Source: Bacteroidales bacterium
GTDB taxonomy: Bacteria; Bacteroidota; Bacteroidia; Bacteroidales; UBA932
Assembly: GCA_022653675.1 (NCBI GenBank)
Contig: JALCST010000001.1
Coordinates: forward strand, 62,001 to 126,000
Direction: 5' to 3'
DNA: 64,000 bases
The position numbers were made by a program, and so were the translations under genes. The notes beneath the pieces are model-generated. The model searched no databases and was not told where the DNA came from. It saw only the letters and a list, made by a program, of their open reading frames with translations. Shown here piece after piece: positions 8,901 through 18,174 of this stretch. Within the stretch, counting starts at the first letter, position 1. Each line of letters opens with the position of its first letter.

Positions 8901-10385
8901 CTTTTCCCCGTTGAAAGTAAATATGCCTTCGAATAGAAAATTAAGGTTTGGATCGCTGCATGCAACCCTTCCTGTGAATTCTTTTCCCTTCAAGCGTCCC
9001 GCAGCAGTTATGTTGCTGTAATCGTATCCGTGCATGCCGAGCTTGGAAACGATTAGCTTGTTTATATCCAAGATCGAATTGCCGTTTTTCTTTCGGTCAA
9101 TAGTTCCATTGAGGGTGCTTTCGAGGGAGAGTTTTCCGATTTGCTTTGATTGCATCAGAATGCCCAGATCGAGATCTTCAGTTTTGGCATGTCCGTTCAG
9201 GGTAACCAGATCTTTTGGGATGTCGTTTTGCATTTGTATGTCGAGAAGAATCTTGCCGGCATCTGATGATGAAAGAGTCCCGTATGCAACGAAGTCGTTG
9301 AAAAAACCATCCAGGGATCCGGTGAAATGCAATTTTTCTCCTTGTGCGTATTTTGAAATTCCTGAGGCTGCTTTCTCCATACCTGCCTGCCTCAAGATGT
9401 ACTCGATTTCATGGATTGAGGTGGAACAATCGGAGATGCCTATGTGGGCCAAAGCGGTCGAAGACTCTGAAAGCCCTAGAAATGTCGCTTCAGCATTAAT
9501 GAATGTTCCTTCGTCCGGAGTCCTTATCATAATGGAATTCAAGCGCAGGTCGTCGAATGTGCCTTCGGCGTCGCAATCCAGGACGGCTTGGATGTTTTTC
9601 CCCTTTAATGAGTTTACAAACGGTGCCGCAGATTCGGTGGATATGTGGGAATCTGACAAGTGTAGTGTTATATGGGCATCGTGCGTGAAATTTTTCAGAT
9701 ACTCCCGGCTGGTTCCCCTTAAAGATGCACTGTCTATCCTTATGTTGGAATGCCCGTCGTTAGCCACAAACGATTTGATGCAGATCGAGGTTGGGGTGTA
9801 ACAGAGCCCGGCTTTCAGTCCCTTCAATTCCAATCCTCCCGAATCCTTGCCCCTCGCATCGGTTATTCGGCATGAAATTGAATCGTTGCAATAGCGGAAT
9901 TTTTTAACGGCCAGATGGATATCATCAATATTCCACTTCCCTAAGACGACTTTGAAATTCTTGAGCTGCAGGCTTTCCAGCGAGTAACATCCGTATTTGC
10001 CTGTACCTCCGTCAGAATTGATGTCCGTATCTTTTTTTGCAGCGGACCTTTTGCCGAAAATTCCAGAAATGTCGTTGTTCCCGGCGGAGTCTTTCTTATA
10101 TTTTAAGTATCCGTCTTCCAGAATTACCCGCGAAACCCTGATCTCGCCGTGACGCCAGAAGAATGGAGGAAACGAGATGTTTGCCCTGCCGATGGTTGCC
10201 GTCGTATCGCCGTCGGCAGTGACGAGAGAGGCATCCTCGACCATGATTTTGTTGAAGAATACTACGAATACTCGTTTTACAGAAAGTTCACCGTTTATCC
10301 TTTTATTCACATTATCCGTTAATCTCCTGCAGGCGTAATTCTGCACGGCGGGGACTTGAATTGCAATAAAGGTCAGCACCGGCAC
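5961..10385 (-). CDS. Translocation/assembly module TamB (DUF490) domain protein; true N-terminus extends upstream of the GTG called here
   Basis: 1474 aa AsmA/TamB-like beta-rich protein; C-terminus DLFDIKGDYKVQEGSYRLAIADIAARDFTIDEGGTIHFGGDIMQSELNLTAKYKTKAPIG... typical of Bacteroidetes TamB. The in-frame open region continues to a stop near 10446-10448. Confidence 0.88.
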   Translation of the reverse strand: MPVLTFIAIQVPAVQNYACRRLTDNVNKRINGELSVKRVFVVFFNKIMVEDASLVTADGDTTATIGRANISFPPFFWRHGEIRVSRVILEDGYLKYKKDSAGNNDISGIFGKRSAAKKDTDINSDGGTGKYGCYSLESLQLKNFKVVLGKWNIDDIHLAVKKFRYCNDSISCRITDARGKDSGGLELKGLKAGLCYTPTSICIKSFVANDGHSNIRIDSASLRGTSREYLKNFTHDAHITLHLSDSHISTESAAPFVNSLKGKNIQAVLDCDAEGTFDDLRLNSIMIRTPDEGTFINAEATFLGLSESSTALAHIGISDCSTSIHEIEYILRQAGMEKAASGISKYAQGEKLHFTGSLDGFFNDFVAYGTLSSSDAGKILLDIQMQNDIPKDLVTLNGHAKTEDLDLGILMQSKQIGKLSLESTLNGTIDRKKNGNSILDINKLIVSKLGMHGYDYSNITAAGRLKGKEFTGRVACSDPNLNFLFEGIFTFNGEKANSLYQFAANIGYANLKALNIDRKEKSEIRLHTKANFTKTATGDALGTVDVTDLHLADAETDRNIGDIHIMSSSGESGYHLQLDSKFASASYQGTATFSKFIEDIKRLAERELPNLFGSEETLKDTLSTIGESYKLDFETYDTRDIFAFFLPGIYMGDSTSVHLDVTKDDIATLTAKSSLLSYKNNFLRGFRLSFNNKDSKLTCRISDDMILSGDIPLNNNIVTLTANDNKAKVNVKFSESGEYRNNADITAAVSFLDTAKSPYNYVINIMPSNFDLQGEHWKIENSNISVRNDYYAVDRLLIHSNAQKLNVSGVASASSGDSLEIGMDNFDLSLLNTVLKKLPFRFQGKLSGKAMARSLLKDPTAYMDFSGKKIKIGDDLMGDMVLSTKWENTKNDFDVILGTTLGDRRPLSISGTFKPSDKSVNLGIDMDRFDIGFIAPMVESVFSNFGGSLSGSIGASGPINDIKLNSDMFEADSLLLKIAWTNVQYVIRGPISINDNKVRFEDMVLLDDYGNKGKVSGGVNLGNFSNVNFNTRIDVDDALVLNNNAQINSTFYSRLFASGSCNILGPLNKLILDVKARTENNSTMHIPLGGESRKSHSLLTFIDSSRVAGKTDAFDSLLQHSKQRTGNTSSLEIRINAMATTGTMVLLEINPETGDALKVRGRGNIEIDINDSKDLFDIKGDYKVQEGSYRLAIADIAARDFTIDEGGTIHFGGDIMQSELNLTAKYKTKAPIGVLIGDTTSISTRRNVNCGIAVTGKLANPNLKFSIDIPDLDPTTKGKVESALNTDDKIIKQTLAVLLTGGFIPNEQSGVMDNSTILYSNVTEILANSLNSVFQQLNIPLDLGFTYQPGYNQKDLFDVAVSTTLFNNRVTVSGNIGNKQYSSSTSNSDLAGDIDVQIKLDKNGRIRLSLFSHSADKYTNYLDQTQRNGAGIVYQEEFDNFGELCRKVFWSKKKQEEYIKNHLKEGIQYAPSIK

Positions 10386-10457
10386 GAGGACCAGTACCGA
10401 AACGACAATCAGTACTATTTTTTTCCAGGTTTTGATGGCAAATAACTATTGAACTTA

Positions 10458-10465
10458 CAAAAATA
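10458..10465 (-). promoter_or_regulatory. -7 box (TATTTTTG) for tamB
   Basis: Minus strand TATTTTTG upstream of the tamB N-terminal coding region; divergent from the tsaD box. Confidence 0.5.
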
Positions 10466-10501
10466 CATAAAAATATGACATCTTTAAGGCTTCCTTTTTG
10501 C

Positions 10502-10509
10502 TACATTTG
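10502..10509 (+). promoter_or_regulatory. -7 box (TACATTTG) for tsaD
   Basis: TACATTTG-CGCCGGT-ATG; 7 nt before the start codon at 10517. Confidence 0.65.
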
Positions 10510-10516
10510 CGCCGGT

Positions 10517-11560
10517 ATGGAAAAAGAGAAAATAATTTTGGGAATAGAGTCGTCATGCGACGATACATCTGCTGCCGTTTTACGCGGGCAATATCTTCTG
10601 TCTAATGTGATGGCTTCCCAAAAGGTTCACGAACAATACGGGGGAGTCATTCCTGAACTTGCCTCGAGGGCGCATCAGCAGAACATAGTTCCCGTTGTCA
10701 GCGAAGCGATTCGCCAGGCCGGTGTGAAAAAGGAGGATATTGATGCGATAGCCTTTACGCGAGGTCCCGGGTTGCTCGGTTCCCTGCTCGTCGGTACCTC
10801 CTTCGCAAAGGGACTTTCAATGTCCCTGTGCAAACCCATGATAGAAGTGAATCATCTGCAAGGCCATGTTCTTTCTCATTTCATCAAGGTCGAAGGGCGC
10901 GAGAACCGCCATCCCGAATTCCCATTCCTTTGCCTACTAGTTTCAGGGGGGCATACTCAGATAGTCAAGGTGAACGATTATCTGGATTTCGAGGTGCTCG
11001 GACATACAATCGACGATGCTGTGGGGGAGGCTTTCGACAAATGTGCAAAGATCATGGGACTCGGTTATCCGGGAGGGCCGGTGGTCGACCGCCTCGCCCA
11101 TGAAGGGGACCCCGAGGCCTTTCATTTTTCCAAGCCCCATGTGGATGGGCTTGACTACAGCTTCAGCGGCATAAAGACAAGCCTTCTTTATTTTCTCAGA
11201 GATCGTGTCAAGAGCGACCCCGCTTTCATCGAACACAATAAGGAGGACCTTTGCGCGTCCTTCCAGAAGGAACTGATAGATATTCTGATGGACAAGTTCC
11301 TTAAGGCGGTGAGACAAACGGGGATAAAACAGGTTGCAATCGGAGGCGGAGTCTCCGCAAACAGCGGCTTGCGTGAAAGGATAACCACCGAGGGGGAGAA
11401 GCGGGGTTGGACTACATTTCTGCCCGAATTTCGTTTTACGACGGACAATGCCGCAATGATAGCTATGGTCGGTTATTTCAAGTTCCAGAAGGGAATGATT
11501 GCGTCCCTAGATATAGCGCCGATTTCCCGCGCGCTCGATTACAGTCTCAAATCCATTTGA
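10517..11560 (+). CDS. tsaD: tRNA N6-adenosine threonylcarbamoyltransferase
   Basis: Start set at MEKEKIILGIESSCDDTSAAV; ELASRAHQQNIVPVV and LVSGGHTQIV motifs. Confidence 0.97.
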   Translation: MEKEKIILGIESSCDDTSAAVLRGQYLLSNVMASQKVHEQYGGVIPELASRAHQQNIVPVVSEAIRQAGVKKEDIDAIAFTRGPGLLGSLLVGTSFAKGLSMSLCKPMIEVNHLQGHVLSHFIKVEGRENRHPEFPFLCLLVSGGHTQIVKVNDYLDFEVLGHTIDDAVGEAFDKCAKIMGLGYPGGPVVDRLAHEGDPEAFHFSKPHVDGLDYSFSGIKTSLLYFLRDRVKSDPAFIEHNKEDLCASFQKELIDILMDKFLKAVRQTGIKQVAIGGGVSANSGLRERITTEGEKRGWTTFLPEFRFTTDNAAMIAMVGYFKFQKGMIASLDIAPISRALDYSLKSI

Positions 11561-11562
11561 CG

Positions 11563-13116
11563 ATGAAGGAGTTCGAGACATCCTTCGGACTTTGCAGGGA
11601 ACCTTCAAGGGATATGCTGGAAAAGGCGTCCGCAAGGGCGTTGGGTGTCGGAACCTCCGGGTTGGGAAAGGTGGCCATTTTGCGGCGTTCGCTGGATTGC
11701 CGGAAGGGAGTTTGCGAATACCGCTTCAGGATAAGGGCTTTCGTAAAGGGGGAAGAAGCTTTGGAGTATGATATCCCCGAATATCGTGACGTGGCTGATG
11801 CAATGCCAGTGATCGTAATAGGATGCGGACCTGCAGGTCTGTTCGCATCCCTGAGGCTTATAATGGAGGGTATAAAGCCGGTAATTCTGGAACGAGGCAA
11901 GGACGTGCATTCGCGCCGGAGGGATTGTGCCGGTATCTCCCGTCACGGCGTGATCGATCCGGATTCGAATTACTGTTACGGAGAGGGTGGCGCCGGAGCT
12001 TTCTCGGACGGAAAACTCTTTACCCGCTCCACCAAAAGGGGGGATATCAGGGAAGTCCTTTACCAGTTCGTAAGGTTCGGGGCGGATCCCGACATCCTCA
12101 TCGATGCCCATCCCCACATCGGAAGCGACGTACTCCCGAAAGTGGTCGAGAACATGAGGTCGTGCATAATCGAACATGGAGGGGAGTGCCATTTTAATTC
12201 CAAGGTCACCGATTTGCGAAGTTCGGGCGACGGCTGGACCGCCGTCTGTGCCGACGGGACTTCTTACAGCTCTTCCGATGTGATCCTGGCTTCAGGCCAT
12301 TCCGCCACGGAGTTCTATGATCTTTTCGCACAACGCGGATGGGCATTGTCCGCAAAGGGCTTTGCCTTGGGCGTCAGGGCCGAGCATAAGCAAAGCCTTA
12401 TCGACGGAATCCAGTATCGCGGCCGGAGGGATCCGCAACTTCCGCCGGCTGAGTATTCGCTGCTTACGCAGGTGCGTGGGCGAGGTGTGTTTTCGTTTTG
12501 CATGTGTCCCGGCGGAGTGATAATCCCTTCCTCCACATCGGAAGGAGAAACGGTTCTTAACGGCATGTCTGACAGCAGGCGTTCCTCACGCTGGGCGAAT
12601 GCCGGCATAGTTTGTTCGATAGAACCCGGAGACATACCGGGATATGGAAAATACGGGCCATTGGAACTGCTCGAGTTCCAGAAAAATATCGAACGTAGGA
12701 TGTGGAATTTCAGCAAGTCGTTCAAGGCTCCGGCGCAGCGTATGACGGATTTCTGCATTGGCCGCCTCTCCAGGAATCTTCCCGCTACTTCCTATTCACC
12801 TGGCGTCGTTTGCGCTCCGCTGCATCTTATGTTGCCCGAACAGGTTGCGGACAGGTTGAGGGAGGCTTTACCACTTTTCGGCGGGAAGATGAAAGGGTTC
12901 TTCAATGAGGATGCACTTCTACTCGCCGTTGAATCGAGGACTTCTTCCCCGGTTCGCATTTTACGCGATCCCGTGACTTTCCAGTCGCTGTCGCTACCGC
13001 ACGTCTATCCTTGCGGCGAAGGTGCGGGCTACAGCGGAGGCATAGTAAGCAGTGCCATAGACGGAATATGTGCCGCCTGCGCCGTAGCTGCAGAACACCA
13101 TATTACCAGATCGTAA
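11563..13116 (+). CDS. NAD(P)/FAD-dependent oxidoreductase
   Basis: Start set at MKEFETSFGLC; VIVIGCGPAGLFASLRLIMEG dinucleotide-binding motif; GEGGAGAFSDGKLFTR is typical of this FAD-dependent family. Confidence 0.88.
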   Translation: MKEFETSFGLCREPSRDMLEKASARALGVGTSGLGKVAILRRSLDCRKGVCEYRFRIRAFVKGEEALEYDIPEYRDVADAMPVIVIGCGPAGLFASLRLIMEGIKPVILERGKDVHSRRRDCAGISRHGVIDPDSNYCYGEGGAGAFSDGKLFTRSTKRGDIREVLYQFVRFGADPDILIDAHPHIGSDVLPKVVENMRSCIIEHGGECHFNSKVTDLRSSGDGWTAVCADGTSYSSSDVILASGHSATEFYDLFAQRGWALSAKGFALGVRAEHKQSLIDGIQYRGRRDPQLPPAEYSLLTQVRGRGVFSFCMCPGGVIIPSSTSEGETVLNGMSDSRRSSRWANAGIVCSIEPGDIPGYGKYGPLELLEFQKNIERRMWNFSKSFKAPAQRMTDFCIGRLSRNLPATSYSPGVVCAPLHLMLPEQVADRLREALPLFGGKMKGFFNEDALLLAVESRTSSPVRILRDPVTFQSLSLPHVYPCGEGAGYSGGIVSSAIDGICAACAVAAEHHITRS

Positions 13117-15139
13117 CCCGTTTGCTTTTAGGTAGGAACATCGGATCCTTTTCGGTTATCCCAAAGGCGTCGTACCACGCATCCGTCTGGGGAAGTTCTC
13201 CGTCCACGCGCCATTTCGCTAGTGCATGTACATCAGTTTTGGTACGGCGCAGGACCTCGGCGTCGCGTATGTTGCCGGCCCAGACGTTCGCAAACGAGAG
13301 AAAGAACCGCTGGTCCGCCGTGAATCCTTCCTTATCGCCTGCAGGATCGTTTTTAGTTGCCTTCTTGTAGGCTTGAAAGGATATCTGCAGGCCTCCGTAG
13401 TCGGCGATGGTTTCTCCCAACGTAAATTTCCCGTTTGCGTGAACTCCCGGAGCGACCTCTATTCCGTCGTAGAAGTCGGACATGACTTTCGCGCGCTTCT
13501 TGAATTGTTCGGCATCTTCGGAAGTCCACCAGTCGGATAGATTTCCATCCTTGTCGAATTGCCTTCCCTGGTCGTCGAATCCGTGTGTCATTTCGTGTCC
13601 TATTACGACCCCGATTGCGCCATAGTTGAAAGCGTCGTCGGCGTCCATGTCGAAGAAGGGGTATTGCAGTATGCCCGCAGGGAAACAGATTTCGTTTGTA
13701 GGTGGATTATAATATGCGTTGACGGTTTGGGGAGTCATTTCCCACCTGTCGCGGTCGACAGGTTTTCCGGCACGATCGAGCGTTTCGCGCATTTCGAATT
13801 CTGAGGCACGCATTATATTTGCGAGATACGAATCATTTCCGATCGAAAGTTTGGAATAGTCTTTCCATTTGTTTGGATACCCTATTTTTATGTAAAATGC
13901 ATCCAATTTCTCGATCGCCTTATCCTTGGTCGAATCGCTCATCCAATCGAGATTGCGTATGCGTTGCGCATATGCTTTCTGCAGATTGTGCACTAGTTCG
14001 AGCATGCGTTCCTTTGCCTCTGGAGGAAAATATTTCTCTACGTACAAGTGGCCTACCGCCTCTCCGAGACATAAGTTGACGGCGCTCTGGGCGCGTTTCC
14101 AACGAGGTTGTGGCGTTTGCTTGCCCGACATGATTTTTCCGTAAAAATTGAAGTTTTCTTCGTAGAGGGCATCGTTTAAATAAGAAGCGGATTCGTTGAT
14201 TGCATTCCATTGCATGTAAGCTATCAGAGAACTGATCGGTTCCTCTTCCATGACTTTGCCTACTTCCTCGATGGCTTCCGGCTGTCCAACCGAAAGCTCG
14301 CTTTCATTTATGCCGAGAATTTCAAAGAAGGTCTTCCAATTGATGGCGGGAACGAGTTCCTGCAGGGAATCCATGTTCATCTTGTTGTAATTCGCATAGG
14401 GGTCGCGGAGCCTTACCTTGTCGTAGTGAGCCGATGCAAGCTTTGTCTCTATGCGCATTACGTCATCGGAATTCTTAACCGCGGTTTCCTTGTCGAAACC
14501 GCAAAGTTCGAACATCTTTGCAACATGTTTCACGAAAGCATCACGTATCCCTACGGTATTCGCGTCGTTCTCCATATAGTAATCGCGGTCCCCCATGGAA
14601 AGGCCTCCTTGATTGATCCACAGAATGTTAAGGGCGCTGTTTTTCGAATCGGCATCGGCACTGACCCCGAAAAAAACGGGGCATTCCCTCAACATCATTT
14701 CCGGAATGGCTTTAGAAAGATCCGATTTGTCGTCCATTGAACCGAGACTGTCGAGAATAGGTTTGAGTGGGGTTATGCCGTCAGCGTTCAATTTTACGCT
14801 GTCCATTCCCATATTGTACAAGTCCCCGATTTTCTGTGCCAGGGAACCTTCATCGTTATTCTTTGCCGCTATCTCTTCGATCAGGGATTTTATTTTCTGG
14901 CGGTTGTTCTCGGCGAGTTTGTCGAATGAACCGAAACGCGAATATTCTCCGGTCAGAGGATTGTTTTTCCGCCACCCTCCGCAGGCGTATTCATAAAAGT
15001 CCGTGCCGGGACTGGTTGTCGTGTCGAGATTCTCCAGCTTGATGCCTGCTGAAAGTTTTGAGTTCCCGGTTTTTTCGTTGCAACTGCATACCATAAGTGA
15101 TAATGCGATTAGTGTGATGATGGGATAATTTTTTTTCAT
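13103..15139 (-). CDS. M13 family zinc metallopeptidase (PepO/neprilysin-like), lipoprotein
   Basis: Lipobox SLMVCSC; VIGHEMTHGFDDQGRQFD (HExxH); ETIADYGGL; C-terminal RRTKTDVHALAKWRVDGELPQTDAWYDAF...SKRVTIW. Confidence 0.95.
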   Translation of the reverse strand: MKKNYPIITLIALSLMVCSCNEKTGNSKLSAGIKLENLDTTTSPGTDFYEYACGGWRKNNPLTGEYSRFGSFDKLAENNRQKIKSLIEEIAAKNNDEGSLAQKIGDLYNMGMDSVKLNADGITPLKPILDSLGSMDDKSDLSKAIPEMMLRECPVFFGVSADADSKNSALNILWINQGGLSMGDRDYYMENDANTVGIRDAFVKHVAKMFELCGFDKETAVKNSDDVMRIETKLASAHYDKVRLRDPYANYNKMNMDSLQELVPAINWKTFFEILGINESELSVGQPEAIEEVGKVMEEEPISSLIAYMQWNAINESASYLNDALYEENFNFYGKIMSGKQTPQPRWKRAQSAVNLCLGEAVGHLYVEKYFPPEAKERMLELVHNLQKAYAQRIRNLDWMSDSTKDKAIEKLDAFYIKIGYPNKWKDYSKLSIGNDSYLANIMRASEFEMRETLDRAGKPVDRDRWEMTPQTVNAYYNPPTNEICFPAGILQYPFFDMDADDAFNYGAIGVVIGHEMTHGFDDQGRQFDKDGNLSDWWTSEDAEQFKKRAKVMSDFYDGIEVAPGVHANGKFTLGETIADYGGLQISFQAYKKATKNDPAGDKEGFTADQRFFLSFANVWAGNIRDAEVLRRTKTDVHALAKWRVDGELPQTDAWYDAFGITEKDPMFLPKSKRVTIW

Positions 15140-15182
15140 AGAATTTTTAAGTGTTTTATGGTCTTTTCCGGTTCTTTGAATG

Positions 15183-15218
15183 GAAAAAAAGAACGATCCT
15201 TTCGGGGACCGTTCTTTA
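15183..15218 (-). terminator. Rho-independent terminator for rpmE2
   Basis: Minus strand AAAGAACGGTCC-CCGAAA-GGATCGTTCTTT followed by a T-run, just after the rpmE2 stop. Confidence 0.8.
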
Positions 15219-15236
15219 CTATCGCCAGACTTCGAA

Positions 15237-15506
15237 CTATTTGTTCTCTGTTTTCTTTTCCCCTCTTTTCCCGTAACGCGAATAGAATTTATCTACGCGG
15301 CCGGCTGTATCGACAAGTTTCATCTTACCAGTGTAGAACGGGTGGGAAGTGTTGGAGATTTCTACCTTTACCAAAGGGTATTCCACTCCTTCGATTTCTA
15401 TGGTTTCCTTGGTGTTAGCACACGAACGCGTAAGGAAAACGTGGTCATTCGACATATCCTTGAAAGCTACAAGACGGTAGGTTTCGGGATGAATTTCTGA
15501 TTTCAT
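15237..15506 (-). CDS. rpmE2: 50S ribosomal protein L31 type B
   Basis: [29 protein letters not shown]...[34 protein letters not shown]. Confidence 0.96.
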   Translation of the reverse strand: MKSEIHPETYRLVAFKDMSNDHVFLTRSCANTKETIEIEGVEYPLVKVEISNTSHPFYTGKMKLVDTAGRVDKFYSRYGKRGEKKTENK

Positions 15507-15542
15507 AATATTATGAATTATATTGTTTTATCAATCGGGGTG

Positions 15543-15550
15543 CAAAAGTA
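15543..15550 (-). promoter_or_regulatory. -7 box (TACTTTTG) for rpmE2
   Basis: TAnnTTTG on the minus strand about 35 nt upstream of the start codon. Confidence 0.5.
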
Positions 15551-15582
15551 TGAATATTCTGCCGATTACACAAAAAAAAGTA

Positions 15583-16716
15583 TCATTCCGCCTTTATTCT
15601 GTACGGCTGTTCTCCGTAAAGCGAATATTTCTTCGCCTTCCTGATCCATTTCTGCTCTTCGGCCTTGATGTGATCGCGGGCGTCATCCCATTCACAGTTT
15701 CCGTGCACGTAGTCCAGTAATATGCTGTCACCTATAAGGATTCCCTCCCTGGACCGGTCTTCTTGAAATTCCTGGCAGTTTCCAGAAATATACCTTATGC
15801 AGCGCAGTGCGTGGCATAGTGCGTGGTAAGGCTGCTCGGGATCGGGAATCAGCTGGAACCCGTAGCAAACCTGCCCTTCGTAGCGACCGTATTGCGGAGT
15901 GAAGCATTCCCATCGCATAAAGGTTCCAGGATATGATAACGGCCCTCCTTTTGCTGCAATTCCGTGCTTTGCGCTGTCGGAAACGAAATCCTTCATGTAC
16001 GGTGCCCCGAATTGTTCGAACGGCCTCGTGGTTCCTCTCCCGTAACTTACGTTAGTCCCTTCCCAAAGGCATTGGCCGCTGTAAAAGTAGCAAGTGAATA
16101 GTCCGGATATGTCTCTTGAAGGAGGTATGCTCCAAGGCATCAATGATTTTTTCAATGTTTCCGCCGATATTACGTGCAGCGGGAATTTGGAACCGGTTTC
16201 CGAATAGAAAAGGCTTGCAAGTTCTCCTATCGTGAGACCATGGCGATGGGGCAGGCCTTCCATCCCTATCGATGAGCTGTATTCCTTTTCTAACATAGTC
16301 CCCTCCACCTGTCTTCCCGCCGGGTTCAGACGGTCGATTATATATACGGAGATGTCAAGGGATTCCCTTTTCAGGGTCTTGAACAGGTTGAGGAGTGTGG
16401 AAGTTATCGTATAGTAACGTGCTCCCGCATCCTGGAGTTCGATGACCAGGGCGTCTATGTCTTCGAGGGACTTGCGTGTTGCCGGCAGCATAACCGTATC
16501 GATGTCGGCAATGTCGGGCTGAAAATGCATTTCCCCGAAAAATCCGTGCTCGGGAAGAAATATGCGTTTAAGATTGCCTCGCCTTGCAAGTGTCTCGAAA
16601 AGATATTCACCGTACTCGGGATGCCAGGCTACCTGGTTGCACAGAAGTCCTACTCGTCCCTTGTGCAGTACCACGTCACCCTGTTCCATCAACGGTGTGG
16701 TACGGAATGAAAACAT
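15583..16716 (-). CDS. DUF1343 / NamZ-like exo-beta-N-acetylmuramidase family protein, no signal peptide visible
   Basis: KRIFLPEHGFFGE, DALVIELQDAGARYYTITSTL, YIIDRLNPAGR motifs; begins directly with MFSFRTTPLMEQG. Confidence 0.88.
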   Translation of the reverse strand: MFSFRTTPLMEQGDVVLHKGRVGLLCNQVAWHPEYGEYLFETLARRGNLKRIFLPEHGFFGEMHFQPDIADIDTVMLPATRKSLEDIDALVIELQDAGARYYTITSTLLNLFKTLKRESLDISVYIIDRLNPAGRQVEGTMLEKEYSSSIGMEGLPHRHGLTIGELASLFYSETGSKFPLHVISAETLKKSLMPWSIPPSRDISGLFTCYFYSGQCLWEGTNVSYGRGTTRPFEQFGAPYMKDFVSDSAKHGIAAKGGPLSYPGTFMRWECFTPQYGRYEGQVCYGFQLIPDPEQPYHALCHALRCIRYISGNCQEFQEDRSREGILIGDSILLDYVHGNCEWDDARDHIKAEEQKWIRKAKKYSLYGEQPYRIKAE

Positions 16717-16722
16717 CTTTAT

Positions 16723-18114
16723 TTAGAGTTTTGACTTTATCATTTCGATTACTTCTTTCCCCAATCTGTCTGCTTCAGCGGATGTCGGGGCTTCGCTGTA
16801 TACGCGAAGTATAGGTTCGGTGTTTGAGCTTCTTACGCAAACCCACTTTCTTTCGGCATCGAAATCTATTTTGACACCGTCCGTTTCGGTGTATCTTTCG
16901 TTTGGATAATTAGCTTTCACTGAAGAAAATATCGCAGGAATGTCGCATTTCCTACCGGCCGGGAGATCAATGCGGCTCTTGGAGATCGCATAATATGGGA
17001 ACGATTCGCGCAGTTCGGTCATTTTGATGTTCTTGTGGGCGAGGTAAGTGAGGAATAGGGCAATGCCTATAATCGCATCCCTCCCGTAATGGAAATCAGG
17101 AACTATGACACCCCCGTTGCCCTCGCCGCCGATCACGGCTTCCTTCTCTTTCATGAGTGTCGAAACGTTCACTTCCCCAACCGGGGACGCATAGCGTTTG
17201 CATCCGTATCTTTCGCAGATATCGTCCAGTGCGCGGGAAGATGAAAGATTGGAACAGGCAGGTCCCTTCCGTTTGGAGAGCACATAGTCCGCTACCGCCA
17301 CGAGTGTATATTCTTCTCCGAACGGAGTGCCGTCCTCGCATATGAATGCGAGCCTGTCCACATCCGGGTCGACGGAAATGCCCATGTCGGCTTTCTCTTC
17401 CACGGTCCTTGCGGAAAGTTCGGTCAGGTTTGCGGGCAGCGGTTCCGGATTGTGGGCGAAATTGCCGTCGGGTTCGCAGTTTATGACGACATAGTCTACG
17501 TCTAGGGCGTCGAGAAGTCGTGGAACTATCAATGCTCCGACCGAGTTAATGGTGTCGACGACGACCTTGAAGTGTGATCCGGATATGGCTTCCCTGTCCA
17601 CCAGCGGGTAGTTGACGGCGTCTTCTACGTGCCTGAGGGTAAAATCCCCGTCAGATATCTTTCCTAGGGACGATATTCCGGCATAATTGAAATCCTCCTT
17701 TTCCGCGATCTCCAGAAGTTCCCTGCCGTCGTCGGCGGTGAAAAATTCCCCCTTCGAATTCAATAGCTTCAGGGCGTTCCAGTCCTTGGGATTATGGGAT
17801 GCGGTTACGATGATCCCTCCGTCCGCATTGCAGTATCTCACCGCGAGTTCAGTCGTCGGGGTGGAAGCAAGCCCGATGTCGGTCACGTCTATGCCGCATG
17901 CGGCAAGGGTTTGACATACGAGTGCCGAGACTGTTTCTCCCGATATCCGTGCGTCCCTTCCGACGACAACGGACAATTTTCTGTTTTCGCCCTTTTTTCC
18001 CAACATGCGGGAGTATGCCGATACGAATTTGACTATGTCTATAGGAGTCAGTCCTTCACCGGGCTTTCCACCTATCGTGCCACGAATTCCGGAAATGGAT
18101 TTTATAAGTGCCAT
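16723..18114 (-). CDS. glmM: Phosphoglucosamine mutase
   Basis: MALIKSISGIRGTIGG; IIVTASHNPKDWNALKLLNS; DPDVDRLAFI; RSSNTEPILRVYSEA. Confidence 0.92.
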   Translation of the reverse strand: MALIKSISGIRGTIGGKPGEGLTPIDIVKFVSAYSRMLGKKGENRKLSVVVGRDARISGETVSALVCQTLAACGIDVTDIGLASTPTTELAVRYCNADGGIIVTASHNPKDWNALKLLNSKGEFFTADDGRELLEIAEKEDFNYAGISSLGKISDGDFTLRHVEDAVNYPLVDREAISGSHFKVVVDTINSVGALIVPRLLDALDVDYVVINCEPDGNFAHNPEPLPANLTELSARTVEEKADMGISVDPDVDRLAFICEDGTPFGEEYTLVAVADYVLSKRKGPACSNLSSSRALDDICERYGCKRYASPVGEVNVSTLMKEKEAVIGGEGNGGVIVPDFHYGRDAIIGIALFLTYLAHKNIKMTELRESFPYYAISKSRIDLPAGRKCDIPAIFSSVKANYPNERYTETDGVKIDFDAERKWVCVRSSNTEPILRVYSEAPTSAEADRLGKEVIEMIKSKL

Positions 18115-18136
18115 GTTTTTTTAGATTTATTCTTGG

Positions 18137-18144
18137 CAAATTTA
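18137..18144 (-). promoter_or_regulatory. -7 box (TAAATTTG) for glmM
   Basis: TAnnTTTG on the minus strand about 22 nt upstream of the glmM ATG. Confidence 0.55.
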
Positions 18145-18174
18145 TTGCATTTTTGTGTGAAATTAAAATTCCAC

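Noticed and set aside
9034-9801. 255-aa plus-strand ORF inside tamB
   Set aside because: Antisense to tamB, no motif, composition like other shadow ORFs.
17794-18174. N-terminal extension of the DUF2400 ORF
   Set aside because: Runs antisense through glmM; the family sequence begins at MITRISADYF (18175).
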